In this document: positions 8,927 to 17,218 of the stretch, one piece after another
How the letters are laid out: each line of letters starts with the position of its first letter
Position numbering within the stretch: the first letter of the stretch is position 1
Assembly (NCBI RefSeq): GCF_902859935.1
Contig: NZ_CADIKI010000013.1
Coordinates: forward strand, 62,001-126,000
Length of the DNA stretch: 64,000 bases
Source of the DNA: Paraburkholderia fynbosensis
GTDB taxonomy: Bacteria; Pseudomonadota; Gammaproteobacteria; Burkholderiales; Burkholderiaceae
Reading direction: 5' to 3'
Made by a program: the position numbers and the translations under genes
The notes under the pieces: generated by a model
Seen by the model: only the letters and a program-made list of their open reading frames with translations
What the model was told of the DNA's origin: nothing
The model's database searches: none

Positions 8927-9865
8927 TCAGCCCCCTTGCACGCCCTGGGTATTCACGTAGAGCGAATACAGACCGTGGCTCGCGGCCATGAACAGCCGGT
9001 TGCGATGACGCCCGCCGAAGCACACGTTCGCGCAACGCTCCGGCAAGGCAATGTGGCCAAGCGGCTCGCCTTGCGCGGTGAAGACACGCACGCCGTCGAG
9101 TTCGTCGGTGCCCATGCCCCAGCCGCACCACAGATTGCCGTGGACGTCGACACGAAAGCCGTCCGGCGTGCCTCGACCCGCGTCGATCAGCACGCGGTTG
9201 TTCGACAGTGCAGCGCCGTCGCTGCCGACATCGAACGCGCGAATCTTGCGCGGTTCGCCCCGCGATTCGACGATGTACAGCACCGACTCGTCCGGCGAGA
9301 ACGCGAGGCCGTTGGGGCCGAGCACGTCGTCGGCGACCATCCACACCTCGCCGGACTTGCCGTCGACGCGGTACACGCACGCCGGCAGTTCCGACGCCTG
9401 GCGCTCGCCTTCGTAGAAGCCGTCGATGCCGAAGGTCGGATCGCTGAACCAGATCGAGCCGTCCGACTTCACGATCACGTCGTTCGGCGAATTGAAACGC
9501 TTGCCTTGATAACGGTCGGCGAGCACGGTGACCGAGCCGTCGTATTCGGTGCGCGTCACGCGGCGCGTGAGGTGCTCGCAACTGACGAGGCGTCCCTGGC
9601 GATCGCGCGTGTGGCCGTTCGCATTGTTCGACGACTGCCGGAACGTGCTGACGGTGCCGCTCGGTTCGTCCCAGCGCAGGATGCGGTCGTTGGGTATGTC
9701 GCTCCACAACAGATAGCGGCCATCGCCGAACCAGACCGGGCCTTCCGACCAGCGCGCGCCTTGGTACAGACACTCGACGGAAGCGGAGGCAAGAATCAGC
9801 GGCTTGAAGCGCGGATCGAATATGCGGATAGAAGGATCGGGATAGCGTCGGCTGTTGTCGGTCAT
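8927..9865 (-). CDS. SMP-30/gluconolactonase-family lactonase
   Basis: 312 aa starting MTDNSRRYPDPS at 9865; the ATG overlaps the stop of the upstream gene remnant (ATGA). A six-bladed beta-propeller is expected: the metal ligands appear as the Glu of ARWSEGPVWFGDG, Asn of FNSPNDVIVKSDG and Asp of GPNGLAFSPDES. Family members hydrolyse sugar lactones to aldonates with a divalent metal. Lying between a DapA-family remnant and a dehydratase/transporter operon, it is the likely lactonase step of an aldonate pathway. No signal peptide is visible, so it should be cytoplasmic. Confidence 0.88.
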   Translation of the reverse strand: MTDNSRRYPDPSIRIFDPRFKPLILASASVECLYQGARWSEGPVWFGDGRYLLWSDIPNDRILRWDEPSGTVSTFRQSSNNANGHTRDRQGRLVSCEHLTRRVTRTEYDGSVTVLADRYQGKRFNSPNDVIVKSDGSIWFSDPTFGIDGFYEGERQASELPACVYRVDGKSGEVWMVADDVLGPNGLAFSPDESVLYIVESRGEPRKIRAFDVGSDGAALSNNRVLIDAGRGTPDGFRVDVHGNLWCGWGMGTDELDGVRVFTAQGEPLGHIALPERCANVCFGGRHRNRLFMAASHGLYSLYVNTQGVQGG

Positions 9866-10310
9866 GCTGGTGATTGGGGTTCGGAGATGGATGAATGGGT
9901 TTGCACAAACCCGCGCTCCAGCGCAAGCAGTGCTCGCGCGGCAGGGTCGATCTTCGCATGATGTTCGCGCGGCGTCGAACTGAGCAGTGGAGCATCGGGC
10001 CCATGTCGGCGATTTGCGCGAACGTGACGGCATCGTGCAGCACGCGGGTCAGCGAGGTTGCGTCGCGCAGGGTTTCGAGCGGCAGGAACGCGTCGTACAG
10101 CCGATGCGCGGTTTCGTGAGCACCGCTGCGGACCGCTTGCAGCAAGGCCATGACCATGCGCGGCGCGATGCGTCCCGAGCCCGTAGTCCATGCCACGAGG
10201 CCGAATTCGCGCAAATGCACGAGCGCCGGCCGCTCGGCCATGCCCGACACGATCTTCGCCATGACCGGGGCGGCGAAGTCGCCGTCATGGAGTGGGGATT
10301 CGTTTATGAC
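9862..10310 (-). pseudogene. Remnant of a DapA-family (dihydrodipicolinate synthase-like) gene
   Basis: Only the C-terminal part of a DapA/NAL-family lyase can be read: MAKIVSGMAERPALVHLREFG, then ALLQAVRSGAHETAHRLYDA, ETLRDATSLTRVLHDAVTFAQI and ADMGPM. A one-base deletion near 9991 then shifts the frame. Restoring one base gives M-L-P-L-L-S-S followed by REHHAKIDPAARALLALERG to a stop at 9862 that overlaps the lactonase start. The N-terminal two-thirds, with the Schiff-base lysine and the YxxT region, is missing. The family includes 2-keto-3-deoxy acid aldolases and dehydratases, so this was probably the enzyme acting after the dehydratase. Confidence 0.78.
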
Positions 10311-10810
10311 GCCGCCAGCCTGGCGAGCGCAATGGGCGCGCTCACGGTAGCATTCGCTTCGCCATGTTGTTAAACAACCGGGGCCGACGCCGCTTGAGCG
10401 AGCTTGCTGGCCATTCTCGAGATGACTGCGAACTGTCACTTTTATATGACAATGGAGCCTGATGCATCGATGCGTCACCCTTGCCAGATAGTGAGCATCC
10501 GCGCGTCATCGTGGACGAATGCGCGGTTGGTTCCGGCAATGAGCGCCTCGTGCCTGATGAAAATCAGAAGGTAATAACATTTCCAATGAAAGGCATTCAA
10601 AATGCCGGCGACGAGAGAATTACTATTTTAAGAGCCTGCAACTCATAATCGGGCTAAACAGACTTAGATGACAATTCGCTCGTTTTCTTCGCAGAGAGCG
10701 GCCCGTCCTGCTGTTCGACCGCGTTCGGCGCTGCGCAAGTTTTTTTAGTGTTAGATTGTGACGATTAATACAGCCGGACGGATTACAGTTCCGCGACGAA
10801 CCGCAACAGG
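10311..10810. promoter_or_regulatory. Intergenic region upstream of braR
   Basis: Five hundred bases with no credible gene. The stretch 10555-10650 and the part just before 10790 are AT-rich compared with the surroundings, which suits the promoter of the downstream LuxR-type gene. I could not find a convincing lux box or paired -35/-10 here. Confidence 0.35.
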
Positions 10811-11569
10811 ATGTTTGCGAGCCTGAGAGAGTTAAAAAAATTGTCGCTACATTTTATCGAGCAGATGGCACCGCTACTGGACGCCGCCGACGAAGCGGAA
10901 TGGTTCGGTGCGATTGCGGGCCTTGCCGAGACATGGGGCTTCGACAAAATTTTGATCGCCATGCTGCCGCGCCCCACCATGCGACTGGAAGATGCCTACA
11001 TACGCAGCACCTACGCGCCGGCATGGCGACAGACGTATGACAAGGAGGGGTTGGTTCACATCGACCCGACCGTCGAACATTGCATGGCGCGCGCGGCACC
11101 GCTGATCTGGTCGCCGGCAATCTTCTCGACGGCGGCACAGCAAGCCATGTACGAGGAAGCGCGCTCATACGGGCTGCGCGCCGGTGTGACGGTACCGATT
11201 CACGGACCGAACCAGGAAGCCGGCATGATGTGCTTCGTCAACGACAGCAGTTCGATCGACGATTTCCAGCGCCATGTCAACGCGGCGCTACCGAATCTGG
11301 TGTTATTGCGCGACCTGGTTATCGATACCAGCCAGCGTCATCTGGATACGCACGCTCAGACCGTATTGCCCAAGCTCACGCCGCGCGAACGCGAGTGCCT
11401 GAAATGGACCGCACGCGGCAAATCCACTTGGGAAATCTCCCATATCCTGAACTGTTCGGAAGCCGTGGTGAACTTCCACATGAAAAACATCAGGACGAAA
11501 TTCGGCGTGAATTCGCGGCGCGCGGCAGCCGTGATCGCGGCGCAACTCGGGCTTATTGACCCGGGTTGA
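10811..11569 (+). CDS. braR: LuxR-family quorum-sensing receptor, BraR-like
   Basis: 252-aa regulator with an N-terminal autoinducer-binding domain (about residues 1-165) and a C-terminal LuxR helix-turn-helix. The ligand pocket residues conserved in LuxR proteins are visible in TYAPAWRQTYDKEGLVHIDPT (Trp, Tyr, Asp, Pro). The DNA-binding part reads LTPRERECLKWTARGKSTWEI then LNCSEAVVNFHMKNIRTKFG. It should bind a long-chain 3-oxo acyl-homoserine lactone made by the synthase at 12023-12616. Its last 17 bases overlap the opposite rsaL gene, the same architecture as lasR-rsaL-lasI of Pseudomonas and bra loci of plant-beneficial Burkholderia. Confidence 0.9.
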   Translation: MFASLRELKKLSLHFIEQMAPLLDAADEAEWFGAIAGLAETWGFDKILIAMLPRPTMRLEDAYIRSTYAPAWRQTYDKEGLVHIDPTVEHCMARAAPLIWSPAIFSTAAQQAMYEEARSYGLRAGVTVPIHGPNQEAGMMCFVNDSSSIDDFQRHVNAALPNLVLLRDLVIDTSQRHLDTHAQTVLPKLTPRERECLKWTARGKSTWEISHILNCSEAVVNFHMKNIRTKFGVNSRRAAAVIAAQLGLIDPG

Positions 11570-11870
11570 GCAACGCGGCGGCGTCGCGGCTATACAGCAC
11601 CCGCTCAGCACGGCCCAGATCCGCATCGGAAACGGTTTTCGTGAAGTACAAGCCCAGCAGGATCGACACCGGCGCGGGGATTTCAGCACCGGATTCGAAC
11701 CGGCTGCCGCGCGACTGAGTGACGCCGAACCGTGCCCAGAAGCGGCGCTGGCTTTCTTTTTTCTTCTTGCGGTACGCAATGATCAGCACACGATCCACCG
11801 CCGTGGAGACCTCCGCCGGGCGCGTTTGGAGGCCAGTCTGCGGTTGCCAGTGATTTTCGAGAAGTTCCAT
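11553..11870 (-). CDS. rsaL: RsaL-like repressor of the AHL synthase
   Basis: 105-aa protein starting MELLENHWQPQ. The core RRFWARFGVTQSRGSRFESG with EIPAPVSILLGLYF is the tetrahelical DNA-binding domain of the RsaL family, which represses the adjacent luxI gene and buffers signal levels. It is placed antisense between braR and braI and overlaps the braR 3' end by 17 bases. ATG 11870 was chosen because upstream codons (MHIESFCHLP and on) are encoded by the rsaL-braI promoter. The basic run RKKKKE precedes the helix-turn-helix. Confidence 0.88.
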   Translation of the reverse strand: MELLENHWQPQTGLQTRPAEVSTAVDRVLIIAYRKKKKESQRRFWARFGVTQSRGSRFESGAEIPAPVSILLGLYFTKTVSDADLGRAERVLYSRDAAALLNPGQ

Positions 11871-11936
11871 TTTCGTGCCTTGTCGGTTGGGTGCGGATAC
11901 GTGTCTCGAATTCTGCGTTACCCGATAAGCATGCAC

Positions 11937-11956
11937 ACCTATCCAGGTAGGTAGGT
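11937..11956. promoter_or_regulatory. Lux box between rsaL and braI
   Basis: The 20-mer ACCTATCCAGGTAGGTAGGT has perfect outer arms ACCTA/TAGGT and fits the CT-N12-AG core of las/rhl-type boxes. It lies almost exactly midway between the divergent starts (66 bases to each ATG), so BraR could control both genes from it. Confidence 0.65.
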
Positions 11957-12022
11957 GGCAGAACGATTCAATATGCATGAGTTTTCCTGGTATTGGTTTC
12001 TCAACTCGTTCAGGAGAACGGC

Positions 12023-12616
12023 ATGCAAACAGCGATCCGGATTGGAATGCGGCAGGATTTCGACAACTCGGACATCAACGAGATGTACCGCCTGCGGGCA
12101 CGGGTGTTTCACGGGCGGCTCGGCTGGGATGTCCCGACCATAGCGGGCATGGAGATCGACGGCTACGACGCCCTCGGGCCGTATTACATGCTGATCCAGA
12201 GTGAAGACCGGAAGTTGCGCGGCTGTTGGCGCATGATGCCGACCGAAGGTCCCCATATGCTGAAAGACACTTTCCCTCAGCTACTGCATGGCGAGCAGGC
12301 GCCGGTCGGGCGGCATATCTGGGAGTTGAGCCGGTTTGCGATCGAAACTGGTGGCGAAGAGCAGTCGTTCGGCTTCACGGACATGACGATCCAGGCGATT
12401 CAGGAAGTCATGAAATTCGCGCAGCGAATGGGCATTACGCAGTACGTCACCGTGACCACCACGCCGATCGAGCGGCTCCTGCGCCGGACCGGCATCGACA
12501 TCAGCCGGCTCGGCGCGCCAGTGCAGATCGGCGTGGAGCGGGCGGTGGCGCTGAACGTCGCCGTGAGTCCGAAGACCCTCACGGCCCTGTTCGGGCCGAT
12601 TGCGGTTGCGGCTTAG
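12023..12616 (+). CDS. braI: Acyl-homoserine-lactone synthase, BraI-like
   Basis: 197-aa LuxI-family enzyme that makes an acyl-homoserine lactone from S-adenosylmethionine and acyl-ACP. The invariant N-terminal residues are in YRLRARVFHGRLGWDV (Arg, Phe, Trp), with the aspartate in EIDGYDALGP, the arginine in LRGCWRMMPTEGPHML and the WELSRFAI segment. The start is ATG 12023 with AGGAG at 12012-12016; the frame is open further upstream but without a ribosome site. The LasI-like arrangement with rsaL suggests a long 3-oxo acyl chain, as known for BraI, but chain length cannot be read from sequence. Confidence 0.92.
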   Translation: MQTAIRIGMRQDFDNSDINEMYRLRARVFHGRLGWDVPTIAGMEIDGYDALGPYYMLIQSEDRKLRGCWRMMPTEGPHMLKDTFPQLLHGEQAPVGRHIWELSRFAIETGGEEQSFGFTDMTIQAIQEVMKFAQRMGITQYVTVTTTPIERLLRRTGIDISRLGAPVQIGVERAVALNVAVSPKTLTALFGPIAVAA

Positions 12617-12739
12617 TCCGGCGGCACGCTCGCGCCTCGCGTCGGTTCACGGAAACTCGTCCGGCTGATTGCGGGCCATGCGATTGGCCAGGACGAACGC
12701 TTTCGCGCGGCTGTGTGGTGTCGGGTCGGTACGCGGAAC

Positions 12740-13429
12740 TCAGGAGCCGAACATCCGGTCGAGCGCATTCTCGAGATGCGCGCGCATCGCCGCGCCGGCA
12801 GCCGGCGCGTCCTTGCGGCGAATCGCATCGAGCACCGCCATGTGTTCGGCCTGGACGAGCCGCTGACGCTCCACCGTCTTGACGAGCGAAAGGTTGCGCG
12901 ACAGGTTCATGCTGAAGAGAATCTGCTCCTCGATGAACGACATGACCGTGATGAAAAACGGGTTCTTCGACGCGCGCGCCACGGCCAGATGGAACAGGAA
13001 GTCGTCCTGCGCGCCGATCCCGCGGCTTTCGATGATGCGCTCCAGTTCGTCCCAGGCGTGCTGAATCGCGGCGATGTCGTCTGCATCGGCTTTGAGCGCC
13101 GCATACGCGGCCGCGCCAGCCTCGGTCACGATGCGAAATTCGTAGCATCGGCGAATATCGGACAGCGTTTCGAGCGGCGCGAAACGGCGCACGTCCGGAT
13201 CGGGCCGCCGCGCGACCGTCGTGCCCGAACCATGCCGCGTCATGATGATGCCGTCCGCCCGCAGGCGCGCCAGTGCTTCGCGCACGGTCGGCCGCGAGGT
13301 CGCAAACCGTTCGGCCAGTGCGTGCTCGGTTGGCAAGCGCTCACCTTCCTTGTATTCGCCTTCAAGAATGCGATTGAGGATATCGCCGTAAATCTTGTCG
13401 GGCAGGCCTGTGGTTTTGCGCTCGTTCAT
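12740..13429 (-). CDS. FadR-subfamily GntR transcriptional regulator
   Basis: 229 aa starting MNERKTTGLPDK. The N-terminal winged helix (IYGDILNRILEGEYKEGERLP then LAERFATSRPTVREALARL) is followed by an all-helical FCD effector domain with metal-site residues in EFRIVTEAGAAAYA, DFLFHLAVARAS and EHMAVLDAI. Members repress catabolic genes and release DNA on binding small organic acids. No catabolic partner is adjacent: braI converges on one side and usp diverges on the other. Its target is therefore unknown. Confidence 0.85.
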   Translation of the reverse strand: MNERKTTGLPDKIYGDILNRILEGEYKEGERLPTEHALAERFATSRPTVREALARLRADGIIMTRHGSGTTVARRPDPDVRRFAPLETLSDIRRCYEFRIVTEAGAAAYAALKADADDIAAIQHAWDELERIIESRGIGAQDDFLFHLAVARASKNPFFITVMSFIEEQILFSMNLSRNLSLVKTVERQRLVQAEHMAVLDAIRRKDAPAAGAAMRAHLENALDRMFGS

Positions 13430-13589
13430 CCGCGGGCTGAAACAGCTTGTCTGAGTATCACTTAATTGTAAGGCCAACTTTGGCCGTCTTTTATGGAAAT
13501 ATGCGTCCTGAATCGAGTCGCGGAGTCGCCTGGACTCGCGCTATCAAGGTTGACGACAAGCACACCGGACCCATGAATTTGACAAGAGT

Positions 13590-13603
13590 TTGATTTACAT
13601 CCT
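13590..13603 (+). promoter_or_regulatory. FNR/Anr-type box upstream of usp
   Basis: TTGAT-TTAC-ATCCT matches 8 of 10 defined positions of the FNR consensus TTGAT-N4-ATCAA. It lies 110 bases before the usp start. The FNR-type regulator encoded right after usp is the obvious candidate binder. A TATAAA-like element follows at 13645-13650. Confidence 0.45.
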
Positions 13604-13712
13604 GGTGAGTGCATCTTTTTCGGCCATCATCTAAGCTTCGTTGGTATAAAAGATCAAGGAGCCGGGCCGTGAAAATGGCTACGGCATACGGATTTTTCAG
13701 CGCGGAGTCGCC

Positions 13713-14186
13713 ATGTACACACGCATCCTTGTAGCGGTCGACGGCAGCAACACTTCCCGCCGTGCATTCGAGGCAGCCCTCGCGCTCGCCAAATCCAACG
13801 GCGCTGTTCTGCGGCCTTTCTACGTTGTCGAAAACACGCCCATGTACTTCGAAGCGCCCGGTTACGACCCGTCGATCCTGCGCAACCGTCTGATCGAAGA
13901 AGGCAGGGAGTTGCGCGCGGAATTCGCGCAGACGATGGCCGAGCAAGGCGTCAAGGGCGACCCCGCCGTCAGCGAGGCATCGTCGCTCGGCGACGTGTCG
14001 GACATCGTGCTGAAGGCCGCCGCCGAATTCGACGCCGACCTCCTCGTCATGGGCACACATGGCCGGCGTGGTTTTCAACGGCTGATTCTCGGCAGCGTCG
14101 CCGAACGCTGCGTGCGCCAGGCGACCATCCCCGTGTTGCTGATTCCGTCCGCCGCGGGCCAGGACAAGGAACCCACCGCCCAGTAA
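13713..14186 (+). CDS. Universal stress protein, UspA family
   Basis: 157-aa cytoplasmic protein with the Usp fold. It starts MYTRILVAVDGSNTSRRAFE and carries the ATP-binding motif G-x2-G-x9-G-S as GTHGRRGFQRLILGS, with the strand ADLLVMG before it. Such ATP-binding Usp proteins are strongly induced by oxygen limitation in Burkholderia. The FNR-type box at 13590-13603 and the FNR regulator encoded downstream fit that. A stem of eight perfect pairs (CGCCGTTT/AAACGGCG, 14203-14229) follows the stop and may act as a weak terminator. Confidence 0.92.
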   Translation: MYTRILVAVDGSNTSRRAFEAALALAKSNGAVLRPFYVVENTPMYFEAPGYDPSILRNRLIEEGRELRAEFAQTMAEQGVKGDPAVSEASSLGDVSDIVLKAAAEFDADLLVMGTHGRRGFQRLILGSVAERCVRQATIPVLLIPSAAGQDKEPTAQ

Positions 14187-14423
14187 CGGCGCATCATGCG
14201 ATCGCCGTTTGCCGTGTGAAAACGGCGTCGCGCAATGCCGGCTCATTCATGAAGCCCGCACAGATACAAGCGCTCAAGAAAACATCGCAGTCCACCCACC
14301 CGACCACCTATCCAGCGCCACGACGCTCAAAATGCCTAACCGACCGAAGGCGTCACTTTGCCGCCAAAGCGGGTATAGGGTGGATGGGACAATCGCCGCT
14401 ACTCCGATAATCGCCTGCAGAAC

Positions 14424-15218
14424 ATGCTCACTCCTTCCGCTGTAACGCACTCCACCGGTATCGACGGTCCCTCCGCCAGTTCGTCGCCCGCGCCCAACGG
14501 CCGCCGCGCGGCACCGGTGCGGGCGACCGCGCGCACCGCCGCCCGCTGTTCGAGTTGCTCGATGCGGCAACTCTGCATGCCTCAAGGCCTGTCGGCCGAG
14601 GAGCTCGCGAAACTTGAGACGCTGATCTGCTCCGCGCGCTCGGTGCAGCGCGGCGAAGCGCTCTATCGTAGCGGCGATCGTTTCGACAGCGTCTACGCCG
14701 TGCGTTCCGGTTCGATGAAAACCGTGATGGCGCACCGCGACGGCCGCGAGCAGGTCACCGGGCTGCGCCTCGCCGGCGAGGCGCTCGGGCTCGACGGCAT
14801 CAGCGAAGACCTCCACGCGTGCAGCGCCGTGGCGCTCGAGGACAGCACCGTCTGCATCGTCCCCTACAGCGCGCTCAAACGCCTGTGCCGCGAAATCAGT
14901 TCGATGCAGGAGCGCATGCACAAGCTGCTGGGCGCGCAAATCGTCCGCGAAGCCACGCAGATGATGATGCTCGGTTCACTGTCCGCGGACGAACGGGTCG
15001 CCGCTTTCCTGTTGGACGTGTCGGAGCGCAATGCGCAGCGCGGTTATTCGTCGGCGGAATTCAACCTGCGCATGACGCGCGACGACATGGGCAGCTACCT
15101 CGGTATGACGCTCGAAACCGTGAGCCGCACCTTGTCAAGATTTCAAAAGCGCGGCCTCATCGACACGCAAGGCAAGCACATCCGCATCGTCGATCTGGCC
15201 GGACTGCGAGAGGTCTGA
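14424..15218 (+). CDS. FNR/Anr-type oxygen-sensing CRP-family regulator
   Basis: 264 aa. The [4Fe-4S] ligands are present: Cys42, Cys45 and Cys51 (C-x2-C-x5-C in RCSSCSMRQLC) and Cys133 (DLHACSA), spaced as in FNR and Anr. A cyclic-nucleotide-type effector domain and a long dimer helix lead to the helix-turn-helix MTRDDMGSYLGMTLETVSRTL. Its E-x-x-S-R recognition helix predicts binding to TTGAT half-sites, one of which stands before the neighbouring usp gene. The N-terminus is about 20 residues longer than in E. coli FNR and rich in Ser, Pro and Ala. Confidence 0.92.
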   Translation: MLTPSAVTHSTGIDGPSASSSPAPNGRRAAPVRATARTAARCSSCSMRQLCMPQGLSAEELAKLETLICSARSVQRGEALYRSGDRFDSVYAVRSGSMKTVMAHRDGREQVTGLRLAGEALGLDGISEDLHACSAVALEDSTVCIVPYSALKRLCREISSMQERMHKLLGAQIVREATQMMMLGSLSADERVAAFLLDVSERNAQRGYSSAEFNLRMTRDDMGSYLGMTLETVSRTLSRFQKRGLIDTQGKHIRIVDLAGLREV

Positions 15219-15338
15219 GCCCTTCACCGGGGGCCAGCCGGCGCCCCGCCCACCTTCATTTGGCGCGATTTCGCCTTGGCATGGCTCCTGCGAGCGGGTA
15301 CAGTCTTTAGTCCCTCCCCCGCAAGGAGATCCGGCGAA

Positions 15339-16709
15339 ATGAATCGCGACCCCGCCGCACGTCACCCGCTCGTCCAGCGTCTGATCGACGCGCGTCAGGT
15401 CACTGACGCATTGTTTGCCATCGTCAAACCCGAATTTCTGTATGAACGGCCGATCCGTGAACGCCACCGGATCGTGTTTTACATCGGCCATCTGGAAGCG
15501 TTCGATCGCAATCTGTTCGATCGACGTGTGTGCGACCTGCCCGCCTTCGCTCCGGAACTCGACCAGCTGTTTGCTTTCGGCATCGACCCGGTCGACGGCG
15601 GCTTTCCCACCGATCAACCCGGCGACTGGCCATCGCTCGACACCGTACGCGCGTATGCCTTGCGCGCGCGCAAGCAGATCGACGACGCGCTCGCCGGTCT
15701 CGCGGACGCCGCGACGTTCGGCCGCCACAGCGCGCAAGCCGACACCTGCCGGCAGTTGCTGAACGTCGCGATCGAGCACCGGCTGATGCATGCCGAGACG
15801 CTCGCGTACATGCTCCATCAGTTGCCGCTTGCACAAAAGGTCACCGAACTGCGCGAGTCCGTGGTGACGTATCCCGAGCGCCGGGACGCGTTGGCGTCGA
15901 TGGTCGGCGTGCCGGCCGGGGCGGCTGTCCTCGGTATGTCGCGCGATGCCGGCCAGTTCGGTTGGGACAATGAGTTCGGCGAAATGCGCGTGGACGTGCC
16001 CGCCTTCGAGATCGATCGATACATGGTGACGAACGGCGCGTTTCGCGAGTTCATCGAGGCCGGCGGCTATCGCGAATCCAAATGGTGGTCCGAGAAAGAT
16101 TGGGCATGGAGGCAAGCCGAGCACATCGAGCATCCTGCCTGCTGGTCGCGACGCGAGGCGAGCGGCGAAACAGGCGGCAACGCGAGTGAATGGATGCTAC
16201 GCACGATGTTCGACGAGGTGCCGCTGCCGCTCGACTGGCCAGCCTACGTGAGCCACGCCGAAGCCAGTGCTTACGCGCGCTGGACCGGCAAGTCCCTGCC
16301 CACCGAAGCGCAATGGCAACGTGCGGCGCAAGGTGCGCCGCACGCCGAGTCGGGCAATTTCGATTTCCGCAGTTGGGACCCGAAGCCGGTCGACGCGTAT
16401 GCGCAGAACGTCAGCGCGTTCGGCGTCGAAGGTCAGTTCGGCAATGGCTGGGAATGGACCTCGACGGTATTCGACGCGCTGCCTGGTTTCGAAGCGTTTC
16501 CGTTCTATCTGGGCTATTCAGCCAATTTCTTCGATGGGCAGCATTACGTGCTCAAAGGCGGCTCTGCACGCACCGCGCAATGCATGCTGCGGCCGGCTTT
16601 CCGCAACTGGTTTCAAGCGCATTATCAGTATGTGTATGCGGGGTTTCGCTGTGTGAGGGCGTTGGAAACTAACGCGCAAGATGAGTCAAAAGGTCGTCTT
16701 CTGGCTTAA
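15339..16709 (+). CDS. EgtB-like non-haem iron sulfoxide synthase (DinB + FGE-sulfatase domains)
   Basis: 456 aa starting MNRDPAARHPL at ATG 15339, with AAGGAG at 15323-15328. The N-terminal DinB_2-like domain keeps the iron-binding facial triad: His51 in FYIGHLEAF and His147/His151 in the H-x3-H-x-E motif EHRLMHAETL. The C-terminal FGE-sulfatase/SUMF1 domain (about residues 200-445) contains EIDRYMVTNGAFREFIEAGGY, RWTGKSLPTEAQWQRAA, GNGWEWTSTVF and YAGFRCVRA. These proteins make C-S or C-Se bonds on histidine derivatives (ergothioneine, selenoneine type). No methyltransferase EgtD or SenB/SenC gene lies in the window, so the product is not determined. Confidence 0.85.
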   Translation: MNRDPAARHPLVQRLIDARQVTDALFAIVKPEFLYERPIRERHRIVFYIGHLEAFDRNLFDRRVCDLPAFAPELDQLFAFGIDPVDGGFPTDQPGDWPSLDTVRAYALRARKQIDDALAGLADAATFGRHSAQADTCRQLLNVAIEHRLMHAETLAYMLHQLPLAQKVTELRESVVTYPERRDALASMVGVPAGAAVLGMSRDAGQFGWDNEFGEMRVDVPAFEIDRYMVTNGAFREFIEAGGYRESKWWSEKDWAWRQAEHIEHPACWSRREASGETGGNASEWMLRTMFDEVPLPLDWPAYVSHAEASAYARWTGKSLPTEAQWQRAAQGAPHAESGNFDFRSWDPKPVDAYAQNVSAFGVEGQFGNGWEWTSTVFDALPGFEAFPFYLGYSANFFDGQHYVLKGGSARTAQCMLRPAFRNWFQAHYQYVYAGFRCVRALETNAQDESKGRLLA

Positions 16710-16957
16710 CGAAAGCGACGACCCACTATTGCTCTAGCGTGCCGGCGTGAGCTGCTCTTCACGCCGACACCTAATTTTGCACGAATGCGCTCATAGAGCG
16801 GCTCGTCCTTCTGCCGCCATATCGACAGTCCGAAGTACCTCTCCAGCTTGTCCTTATTGAACATCACAGTCAACACGACCGATCCATGGCTGTCAGTGGC
16901 TCTGCTAATGGCAAAAAGCGGCGATGCGTCGACAAAAAGGTTTGTCGGCATCGCCAA
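16706..16957 (-). CDS. Doubtful small hypothetical protein, 83 aa
   Basis: A minus-strand frame (MAMPTNLFVDASPLFAISRA) with a plausible protein-like segment VVLTVMFNKDKLERYFGLSIWRQKDEP. It overlaps the end of the EgtB-like gene by four bases. It may be a degraded fragment of a longer protein. No family is recognised and there is no clear ribosome binding site. Confidence 0.25.
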   Translation of the reverse strand: MAMPTNLFVDASPLFAISRATDSHGSVVLTVMFNKDKLERYFGLSIWRQKDEPLYERIRAKLGVGVKSSSRRHARAIVGRRFR

Positions 16958-17218
16958 GAATAGTGCAATGAGCTTGCTCTCAATGGCGCAGCCTTTGTCG
17001 TTCTTCTGGGACGGGAATCACCAGGACAATGAGCAACCGTTGTAACGTTAATCGCTTGATTCTGATAGGTGCCGACCCACCGCGCGAAACGCATGCTCTA
17101 AGGACAAGCCGCTCTGCATCGGCGCGGCCACGCTCGATGTCATCAAGCAGTTCCCGAGCTAATCCGAGGATGTGCTGTGACCGACTTTACCCGGTCATTT
17201 GGGAGGCACGACGACGAG
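16958..17218. other. Intergenic, no feature seen
   Basis: Together with the doubtful ORF before it, this makes about 500 bases between the EgtB-like gene and the end of the glycosidase gene. GC is lower than average. I see no credible gene, RNA or repeat. Confidence 0.4.
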
